Assembly: GCF_003324525.1 (NCBI RefSeq)
Contig: NZ_QGDC01000005.1
Coordinates: 186,001-250,000, forward strand
Length of the DNA stretch: 64,000 nucleotides
Source of the DNA: Mucilaginibacter hurinus
GTDB lineage: Bacteria > Bacteroidota > Bacteroidia > Sphingobacteriales > Sphingobacteriaceae
Reading direction: 5' to 3'
Position 1 is the first letter of the stretch. Every line of letters starts with the position of its first letter. This document shows, in pieces, positions 53,118-61,810 of the stretch. Under the pieces are notes generated by a model. The model ran no database searches. It was not told the origin of the DNA and saw only the letters and a program-made list of their open reading frames with translations. Made by a program: the position numbers and the translations under genes.

Positions 53118-55400
53118 TTAATACTTTATGACAACGTATCCGGACTTTTGCGTTTGCTGATAGCCTACTACGTAAAAATACGTGCCTTCGGGCAAGCGTT
53201 GGTTAGTGATATTTGATAATCCTTCAAAACGCTTTGTATCATTATCATAGCCTGTGGTTTCGAAAACCTTTATACCCTTGCTGTTAGTGATTAATACCGT
53301 GTTTTCAGGGTAGCGGTTAATATTCTCTATCTGCAGGTAATCATTAACGCCGTCAGCATTTGGTGATATAGCCTGATTTAAACGTATATCCGCAACATTG
53401 CCCGCCATACTGGTGGCTGGTTTTCCTGTAACCGTTAAGGTGCCCGGCAAATACGTAATAACATAATTATTTGATAGCGCGCCGCCTGCAGTGATCGGGT
53501 AAGCACCCTCTGGAGATATAATGTTTGCTGTGGTGATAAACTCGGGTAGCCTTGTCAGGTTGGCGGGCTTTTCGCCATACACAAACCCGGTGTAGGTAGC
53601 CGTAAGCGTTGGGTTATCCTGGCCCACAGCCTTAACTTTATCGTCTGCTTTAATAGTGAGTTTTGCCTTAGTTATTTCTAGCACGCCGCTCAATTTGGCA
53701 TTACCCAATTTGCCTGTAATGGTAGTAAACCCTGTACCAGTTATATGTATTTTATTTTTAACTACAGTTGCTACATTTGGGTTGCTGCTGATGTAGACAA
53801 CGCCCTTATACTCCGGTTTAGGATTAAAATCGGGGGTTCCGTAAGCCAGGCTAGCCGCCGGAGTGATTTTTTTTACAGCTGTTACCAGCGAGTAAGGATA
53901 TTTGTGGGTGGTTTTTGAAGCATGCCCGCCAATGTTAATATAATAGGTGCCGGGTGGTAATGTGTCAGTTACAGGCGAGTTCAGCTTAATTTCGGTTATA
54001 TTATTTTCTCCGTCAGTCAGCAGTATTTTTTTTATACCTCCCAGCTTGTTCGCCGTTATATTTATGCTAAGTGCCGATGGGCTTTTAAGCGTAATTTTAA
54101 AGGCATCAATGTCTATCGGCTGGTTGTTTTTGTTAATGGTGATAAACCCCTTAGTAGTGCTATTTTCGGCAATGCTATATGCCGATGCAATTTCGGCAGG
54201 TTCATCCAACCCGCGCAGCAGGCTGTAATAGTCGCTGGTTTCATCCGTATGAAACTTGTTAATCATCAGTGTATCGGTAGCGTTAATATACTGGCTTTGC
54301 AGGGGCACCAGCCCATCGTCTGATGAAGCTATCCATGTTTTGGGGATATTAATCAGCGACAGTAAATTTTCAGTGCTGTTTAACGCGCTTACCGTCCCGT
54401 TTTCAACCCCGTTTGCATCCACATCAGCATTATAAAAAATCGGCGAATTTTTTATAATGTTCTCGTTGCCGCCAAAAAGGTAAAGCCCTGGTGTGGCAGT
54501 GCCCGGCATGGTGGCCCGCAGGTCTCGCACCGCGTCAGACTTGCCATCTATATTAATCAATTGCAGCAAAGATGGAGAGAGGTCGGTAATATTGGTGCCA
54601 TAATGTGGCGTGCCAATAGTAATAATTTTAGCTATATCATTGTTAGAATATAAGCGGATGTATTCGCGTATGGCTAATCCGCCCATAGAGTGGCCCAGCA
54701 GCACAACCTTTGTGGCACCGGTTTTTTGTTTAATGGCATCAATAGCCAGTTTAAGGCCGTACCCTTGCCTGGAGATAGCGGCCTGGTTGCTTAAATTCGA
54801 CAGGTTGTAAACCGTGACTGTGCCATGTTTAACCGCAGTGGAATTAAAAATGCCGCGCGTTACCGTAAGCTTACTGCCGGATACGGCAGCTATTTGCATA
54901 AACTCATTTTCAACGCGAATGATGTCACCGTTATTAAACTCGTTGGCGTAGGTAACATTAAATTGTGTACCCGAGGCGGTTACACCACCCGAAGTACTTA
55001 TGGATGGTTTAAACACTATGGGCCCAAGTTTATGCACTATTGGGGTTTTGCCGTTAGCATGTACATTAAAATTTATCGTGTAAAAATCTGCTACTGGCGG
55101 GTTTGTAAATAATTTAACATCATCTTCCTTTGCTACGCTCCGTATTTCCGCGCTGCGCTTATAGTTTAAGGTGATAGCTATTTTACCACCAAATTTTAAT
55201 CCGGCGCCGGCAAGATGGTCAACTATATCGTCAAACTTATTATCCTGCTTGCCCCAGCTGGCGTCATCAGAGTTAATACCATGAACAAAAATGATAGGGT
55301 ATGGGGTGTTTTGTGCCGCTAACGGGTTAATAGCAACCAGCACGGGCAGTAAGCATAGCGCAGTTAACCGCAATAATTTAGTGATTGGTTTTAATCTCAT
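53118..55400 (-). CDS. Exported alpha/beta hydrolase with MBG and T9SS type B sorting domain
   Basis: 760-aa exported protein. After the signal peptide (about residue 28) comes an alpha/beta-hydrolase domain (about 35-380) with the oxyanion loop FVHGINSDDASWG (about 39-51) and the nucleophile elbow GHSMGG (about 235-240), so it is lipase/esterase-like (PGAP1/lipase class 2 layout). An inserted beta-rich part lies near 120-200. Residues about 385-500 are beta-rich, about 575-655 form an MBG-type domain (KADDKVKAVGQDNPTLTATY), and the last about 90 residues are a type B sorting domain (SPNADGVNDYLQIENINRYP, then VNPEGTYFYVVGY-like end). It is probably surface-exposed or secreted. Confidence 0.88.
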   Translation of the reverse strand: MRLKPITKLLRLTALCLLPVLVAINPLAAQNTPYPIIFVHGINSDDASWGKQDNKFDDIVDHLAGAGLKFGGKIAITLNYKRSAEIRSVAKEDDVKLFTNPPVADFYTINFNVHANGKTPIVHKLGPIVFKPSISTSGGVTASGTQFNVTYANEFNNGDIIRVENEFMQIAAVSGSKLTVTRGIFNSTAVKHGTVTVYNLSNLSNQAAISRQGYGLKLAIDAIKQKTGATKVVLLGHSMGGLAIREYIRLYSNNDIAKIITIGTPHYGTNITDLSPSLLQLINIDGKSDAVRDLRATMPGTATPGLYLFGGNENIIKNSPIFYNADVDANGVENGTVSALNSTENLLSLINIPKTWIASSDDGLVPLQSQYINATDTLMINKFHTDETSDYYSLLRGLDEPAEIASAYSIAENSTTKGFITINKNNQPIDIDAFKITLKSPSALSINITANKLGGIKKILLTDGENNITEIKLNSPVTDTLPPGTYYINIGGHASKTTHKYPYSLVTAVKKITPAASLAYGTPDFNPKPEYKGVVYISSNPNVATVVKNKIHITGTGFTTITGKLGNAKLSGVLEITKAKLTIKADDKVKAVGQDNPTLTATYTGFVYGEKPANLTRLPEFITTANIISPEGAYPITAGGALSNNYVITYLPGTLTVTGKPATSMAGNVADIRLNQAISPNADGVNDYLQIENINRYPENTVLITNSKGIKVFETTGYDNDTKRFEGLSNITNQRLPEGTYFYVVGYQQTQKSGYVVIKY

Positions 55401-55720
55401 TTTTTTGAAACGGAGACGCGAAGCTCCGGATTGGAAAGTTTAATGTTTTAACTGGTAATCAACAATAATTAATAGTAAATATAGAAATATTATGATATCA
55501 AGACGCCTTTATTACTTATTGGCGTAGCTTATTTTGTGTCGCAGTTACCCCCTCATATTGCCGTGTTTGCACCGCACCATACATGCATATTGCCTTTACA
55601 TTTGTATAGAAAAATTTATCCTGTCATCAATTCATTCAATTATACAGTAAGACACGCTAATTAGTAAATAGCTTATAATTAAATCATTAGGCATATATTT
55701 AACTAAATACTACACAGAAC
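55401..55720. other. 320-base divergent gap
   Basis: No gene seen. A short inverted repeat CGGAG...CTCCG (55411-55428) lies in the leader of the alpha/beta hydrolase, 10 bases before its ATG on the minus strand. The rest is AT-rich and likely holds both divergent promoters. Confidence 0.4.
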
Positions 55721-56254
55721 ATGAAAATCCTAAAAAACATCCTCATTGGTATAGCGATCATTATTGTCGTTGTGCTATTGGCGGCATTATTTATAACCAA
55801 AGATTTCGCTGTTGAGCGGACCGTTGTGATCAACAAGCCTAAACAGGTAGTTTACGATCATGTAAAGTATTTAAAAAATCAGAACGCGTTTAACGCCTGG
55901 GCTAAACAGGATCCACATATAAAGTTTACATATAGCGGTACCGATGCTACTGCTGGTTTTGTGTCGGCATGGGAAGGCAATAAGGATGTAGGAAAAGGTG
56001 AGCAGGAGATAAAATCACTTACGCCCGGCGAGCGTATAGACTACGAATTGCGCTTTATTGAGCCGATGCCATCAGTATCTCCCTCCTATATCGCCTTTGA
56101 AGGTCTTGATGCCACACAAACAAAGGTGAGGTGGGGTATGAGCGGAAGCTGCACCTATCCTATAAATATTATGGTTCCGTTTATGGACGGCATCTTAGGC
56201 AGCAAGTTGGAAGAGGGACTTGCCGATTTAAAAACTATACTCGAAAAAAATTAA
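55721..56254 (+). CDS. Membrane-anchored SRPBCC (polyketide cyclase-like) protein
   Basis: 177-aa protein with one N-terminal helix (about residues 7-25) and a helix-grip SRPBCC domain (about 30-175; VERTVVINKPKQVVYDHVKY, WEGNKDVGKGEQEI, in part). Such domains bind hydrophobic ligands; no enzyme activity is assigned. It is the first of four co-directional genes with gaps of 3 to 27 bases (SRPBCC, VOC, AHSA1, DoxX), probably one operon. The leader has a variable AT-rich sequence. Confidence 0.85.
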   Translation: MKILKNILIGIAIIIVVVLLAALFITKDFAVERTVVINKPKQVVYDHVKYLKNQNAFNAWAKQDPHIKFTYSGTDATAGFVSAWEGNKDVGKGEQEIKSLTPGERIDYELRFIEPMPSVSPSYIAFEGLDATQTKVRWGMSGSCTYPINIMVPFMDGILGSKLEEGLADLKTILEKN

Positions 56255-56279
56255 GTTATTCACCTATAAATTTAAGAAG

Positions 56280-56705
56280 ATGTTAATTAACCCTTATTTA
56301 TACTTTAAAGGAAACACCGAAGAGGCCTTTAACTTTTACAGCTCAGTGTTTGGCACCGAGATAGTTATGATTATGCGCTTTAAAGATACCCCGGAAGCTG
56401 GTAACGTATCAGCAGCGGATCAGGATAAAATTATGCATATAGCCCTGCCTATAGGCAAAAACAACGTTTTGATGGGCAATGATATGGTTGGTGCCGATGC
56501 CGATAAACTTACCATAGGCACTAATTTCCATATAAGTTTCAGCGCCGAGTCTAAAGAGCAGGCGGATAATATATTTGCCTGGCTATCGTCAGGCGGCACT
56601 ATTACCGTACCGCTTGAAACTTCTTTTTGGGGCGCTTATTTTGGTATGTGCACCGATAAATATAACATACAATGGATGGTAAGCTATGATGAGCGTTATC
56701 AATAA
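56280..56705 (+). CDS. VOC family protein (PhnB-like)
   Basis: 141-aa VOC-fold protein of the PhnB/3-demethylubiquinone-like group. It starts with INPYLYFKGNTEEAFNFYSSV and continues KIMHIALPIGKNNVLMGNDM and WGAYFGMCTDKYNIQWMVSY (parts shown). The role of these cytoplasmic proteins is unknown. It lies 25 bases after the SRPBCC gene and 27 bases before the next. Co-occurrence with AHSA1 and DoxX proteins is frequent in Bacteroidota. Confidence 0.88.
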   Translation: MLINPYLYFKGNTEEAFNFYSSVFGTEIVMIMRFKDTPEAGNVSAADQDKIMHIALPIGKNNVLMGNDMVGADADKLTIGTNFHISFSAESKEQADNIFAWLSSGGTITVPLETSFWGAYFGMCTDKYNIQWMVSYDERYQ

Positions 56706-56732
56706 ATTATAAACATCTTAAATGTAATAACT

Positions 56733-57179
56733 ATGGAAAACAAGATCTTAAAAATGTCGGCAGACATCAATGCACCAGCTGAGGCGGTGTGGGACGTTTT
56801 AGTAAAAGATGAATTAAACAGACAATGGTATGCCGCATTTTCCGAAGGCAGCCATGCAGAAACCGATTGGCAGCAAGGGAGCCGGGTGATTTTTACTGAC
56901 GATAGTAAGAGGGGCGTTACCGGGATTTTAACTACTGTAGAGCCTTATAAAATTATTTATATAGATTACGACGGCGAAGTTGTAAATGGCCAGGCGGAGT
57001 TAAATAGCCAGGATGCCATGGTAGGCGCTCATGAAAGTTACGTATTGGCGCATAAAAACGGGGTTACCCATTTAGACGTTGAACTGGGCGTACCCGATGA
57101 ATATGCTGAAATGATGGAGGAGATGTGGAAAAAGGCCTTGCCAATACTTAAACAGCTGGCAGAAAATTTAAATAAATAG
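56733..57179 (+). CDS. SRPBCC/AHSA1-like protein
   Basis: 148-aa helix-grip protein without a membrane anchor (DINAPAEAVWDVLVKDELNR, GSRVIFTDDSKRGVTGIL, in part). It has the ligand-binding SRPBCC fold, in a group named for the Hsp90 activator Aha1. Its function is unknown. It is 27 bases after the VOC gene and 3 bases before the DoxX gene, so co-expressed. Confidence 0.85.
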   Translation: MENKILKMSADINAPAEAVWDVLVKDELNRQWYAAFSEGSHAETDWQQGSRVIFTDDSKRGVTGILTTVEPYKIIYIDYDGEVVNGQAELNSQDAMVGAHESYVLAHKNGVTHLDVELGVPDEYAEMMEEMWKKALPILKQLAENLNK

Positions 57180-57182
57180 CAA

Positions 57183-57557
57183 ATGAAAAAAATAAATATC
57201 TGGTATTGGGTGTTTACGGTATTGCTATGCCTGAGTATGGTTCCTTCAGCAATTTTTAACTTACTATCATCAAAAGAGTGGATAGATATTTTTAAATCGC
57301 TTGGTTACCCGGCGTATTTATTACCTTTTTTAGGAGTAGCTAAGTTTTTAGGTATCATAGCATTGCTTGTACCGGGGTTTAACCGCCTTAAGGAGTGGGC
57401 ATATGCAGGCTTCTTTTTTGATATAGCTGGTGCACTATATTCAGCCATTGCCCTTAAGACGCCCTGGATGTACCTCTCAATATTTTTGGTTTACTTTTTA
57501 TTGATCGGATTATCATACATCTATCATCATAAAAGACTAAAGGCAGGGCAGAATTAG
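57183..57557 (+). CDS. DoxX-like four-helix membrane protein
   Basis: 124-aa membrane protein with four helices (about residues 7-25, 42-64, 70-92 and 97-117) and the family loop LGYPAYLLPFLGVAKFLGI (about 41-58). DoxX-like proteins are quinone- or redox-linked in some bacteria, but this short form is unassigned. It ends the SRPBCC-VOC-AHSA1-DoxX operon. The basic tail YHHKRLKAGQN is cytoplasmic. Confidence 0.85.
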   Translation: MKKINIWYWVFTVLLCLSMVPSAIFNLLSSKEWIDIFKSLGYPAYLLPFLGVAKFLGIIALLVPGFNRLKEWAYAGFFFDIAGALYSAIALKTPWMYLSIFLVYFLLIGLSYIYHHKRLKAGQN

Positions 57558-57779
57558 TTTTTTTTGGCGTATTAAACCATTTGATAATTTATTTGTCATA
57601 ACAAAGTCATTACAAACTTGGCAATATTGAATAAATATGTTAACTATGCAATCGATTGTTTTGACTGTAAGTCTTTTTATTTAGAACGGGTAAAAATAAA
57701 CTATTTAATTTTTTGCCCTTTAACAAAAGCTTATTATTGATTGAGTTAAAATAAGTTGAAAAAATCTGATAATTCGAAT

Positions 57780-58166
57780 ATGAAAAAAATGTTGATGATA
57801 CCGGGCGTGGTAATGGTACTGATGCTGGCAAACCCGGTGATGAATGCTGCACAAGCACAAACTAAAAAGAAAGCGCAAGCGGCCGCTGGCGCTAAGGCAT
57901 CACCTGCTGATATTGCAGCAGGTAAAGAATTGCTGTCAACATCAGACTGCCTGGCTTGCCATAAGGTTGATGTTAAGTTGGTAGGTCCGGCGTATATAGA
58001 CGTAGCCAAAAAATATCCGGCTAACGAGGCCAACTACAACAAACTCGCTAAAAAGATTATAGCAGGCGGCGCAGGTGCCTGGGGCGACATCCCTATGTCT
58101 CCGCATCCTGCATTATCAATGGCTGATGCGAAAAAGATGGTGAAATATATCCTGTCTGTTAAATAA
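57780..58166 (+). CDS. Class I cytochrome c, periplasmic
   Basis: 128-aa protein with a signal peptide (about 28 residues, ending NAAQAQ), then an Ala/Lys-rich linker and a cytochrome c domain. The heme is bound by Cys57-Leu-Ala-Cys60-His61, with Met106 (GDIPMSPHP) as the likely second ligand. It carries electrons in the periplasm. ATG 57780 is preferred over TTG 57756. The next two genes (ThuA protein and a heme-binding dehydrogenase-like lipoprotein) are 60 and 24 bases further on, and may be its redox partners. Confidence 0.93.
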   Translation: MKKMLMIPGVVMVLMLANPVMNAAQAQTKKKAQAAAGAKASPADIAAGKELLSTSDCLACHKVDVKLVGPAYIDVAKKYPANEANYNKLAKKIIAGGAGAWGDIPMSPHPALSMADAKKMVKYILSVK

Positions 58167-58226
58167 ATGCATTGAAGGCGTGCCTTCATCTTAATTAAAA
58201 GTGTTGCTTGATAAAATCTGCTTGTA

Positions 58227-59003
58227 GTGATAATTAAAAGCAAACAAATAGTAATAAAACAGCTGCCTGGAATTGTCCTGGTAGCTGTTTTTATTTTTTT
58301 AACGGCTTTTAATTGCGGTGATGCTGCGCTGCGGCCTGCACCTTCGCCAAAAGTGCTTGTATTTAGCAAAACAGCCGCTTTCCGCCATGGTTCAATAGCT
58401 GCGGGAATAAAGGCCATACAAAAGCTGGGCGCCGATAACAGCTTTGATGTAGACACTACTACAGAGTCAAAAAAATTCACTCCCTCAATTTTAAAGCAAT
58501 ACGCTGCTGTTATTTTCCTTAGTACTAGCGGTGATGTACTTAACAATGATCAGCAACAGGCATTTGAAAATTATATCAGGTCGTCGGGCGGTTTTGTCGG
58601 TGTGCATTCAGCTACCGATACAGAGTATGACTGGCCGTGGTATGGAAACCTCGTAGGCGCATATTTTAAAAATCACCCGTTTTTTCAGCAAGAAGCTATC
58701 TTAAACATAGTTGACGCGAACCACCCGGCTACCAAAGGTTTGCCCGCACAGTGGCGTAGAAAAGATGAATGGTATAATTTTAAATGGATAGCGCAGGGAT
58801 TAAAAGTGCTGATAAAGATAGATGAAGCCAGTTACAAAGACGGGCAGAACGGCGCAGACCATCCAATGGCATGGTACCATGAGTATGACGGCGGCCGGGC
58901 ATTTTACACCGCTTTAGGTCACACCAACGAATCCTACGCCGAGCCATTATTTCTTCAACATTTGCTTGGAGGGATAAAATACGCCATCGGTAAAAAGCAA
59001 TAA
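58227..59003 (+). CDS. ThuA-domain protein
   Basis: 258-aa protein with an N-terminal hydrophobic segment (signal peptide or anchor, about residues 12-30) and a ThuA glutamine amidotransferase-like fold (KVLVFSKTAAFRHGSI, about 41-56; FVGVHSATDTEYDWPWYG; PMAWYHEYDGGRAFYTALGH). ThuA proteins take part in sugar (trehalose or 3-keto-sugar) metabolism; no catalytic Cys is apparent. GTG 58227 is the only reasonable start in the frame. It lies between cytochrome c and the heme dehydrogenase-like gene, a grouping common in Bacteroidota. Confidence 0.85.
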   Translation: MIIKSKQIVIKQLPGIVLVAVFIFLTAFNCGDAALRPAPSPKVLVFSKTAAFRHGSIAAGIKAIQKLGADNSFDVDTTTESKKFTPSILKQYAAVIFLSTSGDVLNNDQQQAFENYIRSSGGFVGVHSATDTEYDWPWYGNLVGAYFKNHPFFQQEAILNIVDANHPATKGLPAQWRRKDEWYNFKWIAQGLKVLIKIDEASYKDGQNGADHPMAWYHEYDGGRAFYTALGHTNESYAEPLFLQHLLGGIKYAIGKKQ

Positions 59004-59027
59004 ACTTAACCAGTTTAACTATACAAC

Positions 59028-61235
59028 GTGAGCAAAAGCAATAAATTGATAACAGGCAGTTTTTGCCTGGCCCTGGTATTTTATGCATGTACCGGAACAA
59101 AAACCACTGTAAAACGTGATGCTACCGGGCGTATATTGGTTGATACCACCCCAATAACTAAACCCCAAACGCCTGAACAGGCGCTCCGGAATATTTACCT
59201 GCAAAAGGGTTATCACCTTGAACTGGTAGCCAGCGAACCCATGGTACAGGAACCGGTTACCATGGCCTGGGATGGCAACGGACGCCTGTATGTAGCCGAG
59301 ATGAATACCTACATGCAGGATATTGACGGCACTGGCGAAGATGAGCCGGTTTGCAAAATTAAACGGCTTGAAGACACGGATGGGGACGGTAAAATGGATA
59401 AAGTTACCGTTTACATTGATAGCCTGGTATTGCCCCGTATGATATTACCACTTGACAACCGGGTGCTGGTTGGCGAAACATATTCAAACCATATTTATAG
59501 TTATGAGGATACAAACGGTGACGGCAAAGCTGATGTAAAGAAGCTTGTATACGAAAACCATACACGCGACGGACGCAATCTTGAGCATCAAAAAAGCGGA
59601 CTGGTGTGGAACCTTGACAACCGTATTTATGTAACGTTGGAAGCTGTGCGCTATCAATTTATCAATGATAAGCTTGTACCTGACACCTTAATTGAGATGC
59701 CCTGGGGACAATGGGGCATTGGCCATGATGATTATGGGCGGATTTATTTAAACCTTGGCGCGGGCGAAACCCCGGCCATGAACTTTCATCAAAATCCGCA
59801 TTACGGTCAATTCAACCCGGAGGGCCAATATGGTGATGCTTTTCAGGCAGTGTGGCCCATCATAGCTACTCCTGACGTGCAGGGCGGACCGGTTAGGCTG
59901 CGCAGCGATAGCACGCTAAATCATTTCACGGGCTGTACATCGCCCCTGATTTATCGTGGCGATCACCTGCCTGCCGACTTAAAAGGTGATTTGCTGATAT
60001 GCGAGCCTGTGGGTCGTTTAATACGCCGTGCTAAAGTAATCAATACCGAAGGTAGGATAACACTGGCAAATGCTTACGATAAGCAGGAGTTTATCGCATC
60101 CACGGATATGAACTTCAGACCGGTTTATACGGCTAACGGGCCGGATGGCACAATTTACATAGCGGACATGTACCGCGGCATCATACAGGAAGGTAACTGG
60201 ACCAGGCCGGGCAGCTACCTGCGCCCTGAAATACTAAAAAAGGGTTTGGAAAAAAATAATAGTCGCGGTCGCATATATCGCCTGGTTCATGATAACCATA
60301 AAGGTTCAAAGGTATCACCGCGGCTACTTGACGAAACTTCAGTAAACCTGGTTGGTTACCTCTCGCACCCAAATGGCTGGTGGAGAGACTATGCCCAAAA
60401 ACTGCTGGTATTACGTAAAGACAGGGCGGTTGTACCGGTATTGGCTGGCCTTGTTAAAACGGCCCCTCTTCCGCTTACCCGCATACATGCGTTGTGGACA
60501 CTTAACGGTATGGGTGCATTAAATAAAGATTTGCTTTTTTACGCACTAAATGAAAAGGACTACAAGGTTCGTAAAAACGCGGTTTGGGTGGCTGAGGATT
60601 TTGCCGGCGACGCCGGCGTATTAAACAGGTTAGAGCAGCTAAAGGATGATGCAGACCCTGAGGTTCGTTATCAATTAGCGCTTGCACTGCGTTTTAATAA
60701 ATCAAAAACGGCAAAGGAGGTAATAGCATATATGGTATCAAAATACCCCAATAGCATATTAGCGTTATCACAAAAAAAATATGATAACCTGGTAGCCGAA
60801 CGGGAACTGTCGGCAAAAAAGGCGGCATTGCTTAGCGATGAGCAAAAAAAGTTAGTTACAGAGGGTGCCGGGATATTTAAACAGCTGTGCGCTGCTTGCC
60901 ACGGTAGCGATGGGAAAGGAATAACTTCAGGCGGTAAAAGCATGGTAGCACCGCCGCTGGCCAATAACAAGGATGTAAACGGCGACCCGGAAAAACTGAT
61001 AAAGATATTGCTGCACGGTTTAAAAGGGCCGATAGACGGCAAAACCTATCCGGATATAATGCCGGCGCTGGGCGCAAACAGCGATAACTATATAGCATCA
61101 GTGTTAAGCTATATACGAAACGATTTGGGCAACAAAGCCAAAGTAATTAAACCCGAAGACGTGAAACGCGTAAGGCAAGAAACATCAGGACGCAAAACCA
61201 ACTACACTATGCAGGAGTTGGAAGCAGCTAAGTGA
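59028..61235 (+). CDS. PVC-type heme-binding dehydrogenase-like lipoprotein
   Basis: 735-aa lipoprotein (LVFYAC, Cys about residue 21; GTG start at 59028). Residues about 55-420 are a beta-propeller of the membrane-bound dehydrogenase group (TIGR02604: GYHLELVASEPMVQEPVTMAWD, in part), with Asp-rich DTDGDGK and DTNGDGKAD calcium-type loops. Residues about 430-580 are HEAT-like helices, and about 600-735 hold a cytochrome c domain with CAACHG and a Met-containing DIMPALG. It probably oxidises a sugar or sugar alcohol in the periplasm and passes electrons to the cytochrome c encoded upstream. It is the last gene of that cluster. Confidence 0.88.
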   Translation: MSKSNKLITGSFCLALVFYACTGTKTTVKRDATGRILVDTTPITKPQTPEQALRNIYLQKGYHLELVASEPMVQEPVTMAWDGNGRLYVAEMNTYMQDIDGTGEDEPVCKIKRLEDTDGDGKMDKVTVYIDSLVLPRMILPLDNRVLVGETYSNHIYSYEDTNGDGKADVKKLVYENHTRDGRNLEHQKSGLVWNLDNRIYVTLEAVRYQFINDKLVPDTLIEMPWGQWGIGHDDYGRIYLNLGAGETPAMNFHQNPHYGQFNPEGQYGDAFQAVWPIIATPDVQGGPVRLRSDSTLNHFTGCTSPLIYRGDHLPADLKGDLLICEPVGRLIRRAKVINTEGRITLANAYDKQEFIASTDMNFRPVYTANGPDGTIYIADMYRGIIQEGNWTRPGSYLRPEILKKGLEKNNSRGRIYRLVHDNHKGSKVSPRLLDETSVNLVGYLSHPNGWWRDYAQKLLVLRKDRAVVPVLAGLVKTAPLPLTRIHALWTLNGMGALNKDLLFYALNEKDYKVRKNAVWVAEDFAGDAGVLNRLEQLKDDADPEVRYQLALALRFNKSKTAKEVIAYMVSKYPNSILALSQKKYDNLVAERELSAKKAALLSDEQKKLVTEGAGIFKQLCAACHGSDGKGITSGGKSMVAPPLANNKDVNGDPEKLIKILLHGLKGPIDGKTYPDIMPALGANSDNYIASVLSYIRNDLGNKAKVIKPEDVKRVRQETSGRKTNYTMQELEAAK

Positions 61236-61242
61236 TAAAATT

Positions 61243-61278
61243 TTAAAGGGCTTTAAGTGTGTACTTAAAGCCCTTTAA
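61243..61278. terminator. Bidirectional terminator
   Basis: Two perfect 16-base arms (TTAAAGGGCTTTAAGT / ACTTAAAGCCCTTTAA) around a GTGT loop, between the convergent heme dehydrogenase and RRM genes, whose stops are a few bases away on either side. Confidence 0.85.
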
Positions 61279-61282
61279 TATA

Positions 61283-61660
61283 TTACTGCCAGCGATCGCC
61301 GCCACGGTCATTGCCGCCACGGCCACCGCCGTAACCGCCGCCGCCACCACGGTTGAAGCCGCCGCCACCGCCGCCGCGGTTAAAGCCGCCACCACCGCCT
61401 CTGCGGTCGCCACCTGATTTTTTGTCTTCTGCCTGGCTAACAGCAATTGATCTGCCGCTAACTTCGCTTTTGTTTAAAGCATCAATAGCTGCTTGTGCAG
61501 CTTCATCGTCAGCCATTTCAACAAAGCCAAAGCCTTTGCTGCGACCTGTTTCTCTATCGATGATTAATTTGGCCGAGCTAACCTCACCAAAAGGTTCAAA
61601 AAGTGCTCTTAAATCTTCTTCCTGTAGCTGATACGGAAGGCTTCCTACGAAAATGTTCAT
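61283..61660 (-). CDS. Glycine-rich RRM RNA-binding protein
   Basis: 125-aa protein with one RNA recognition motif (residues about 1-80) and a Gly/Arg-rich tail (about 85-125, GGGGGFNRGG repeats). The RNP2 strand is NIFVGSLPY (2-10) and RNP1 is KGFGFVEM (about 42-49), with the aromatic residues needed for RNA stacking. Such proteins in Bacteroidota and cyanobacteria are often cold-induced and thought to act as RNA chaperones. A leader of about 150 bases lies upstream on the minus strand, and the closing terminator is shared with the convergent gene. Confidence 0.93.
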   Translation of the reverse strand: MNIFVGSLPYQLQEEDLRALFEPFGEVSSAKLIIDRETGRSKGFGFVEMADDEAAQAAIDALNKSEVSGRSIAVSQAEDKKSGGDRRGGGGGFNRGGGGGGFNRGGGGGYGGGRGGNDRGGDRWQ

Positions 61661-61810
61661 TAAAATTAATTTGTAAAATGAGTAGTTTTAGTTTGCTTTA
61701 ATATAGTTTGTCAAAAAATGTAAACGTATACGTGTTTGCGGCTGTAATATATGGATTTTATTTAAACTTATTTATTTTCAAAAATAAAATCAAAAAATTG
61801 CAAAAAGGCT

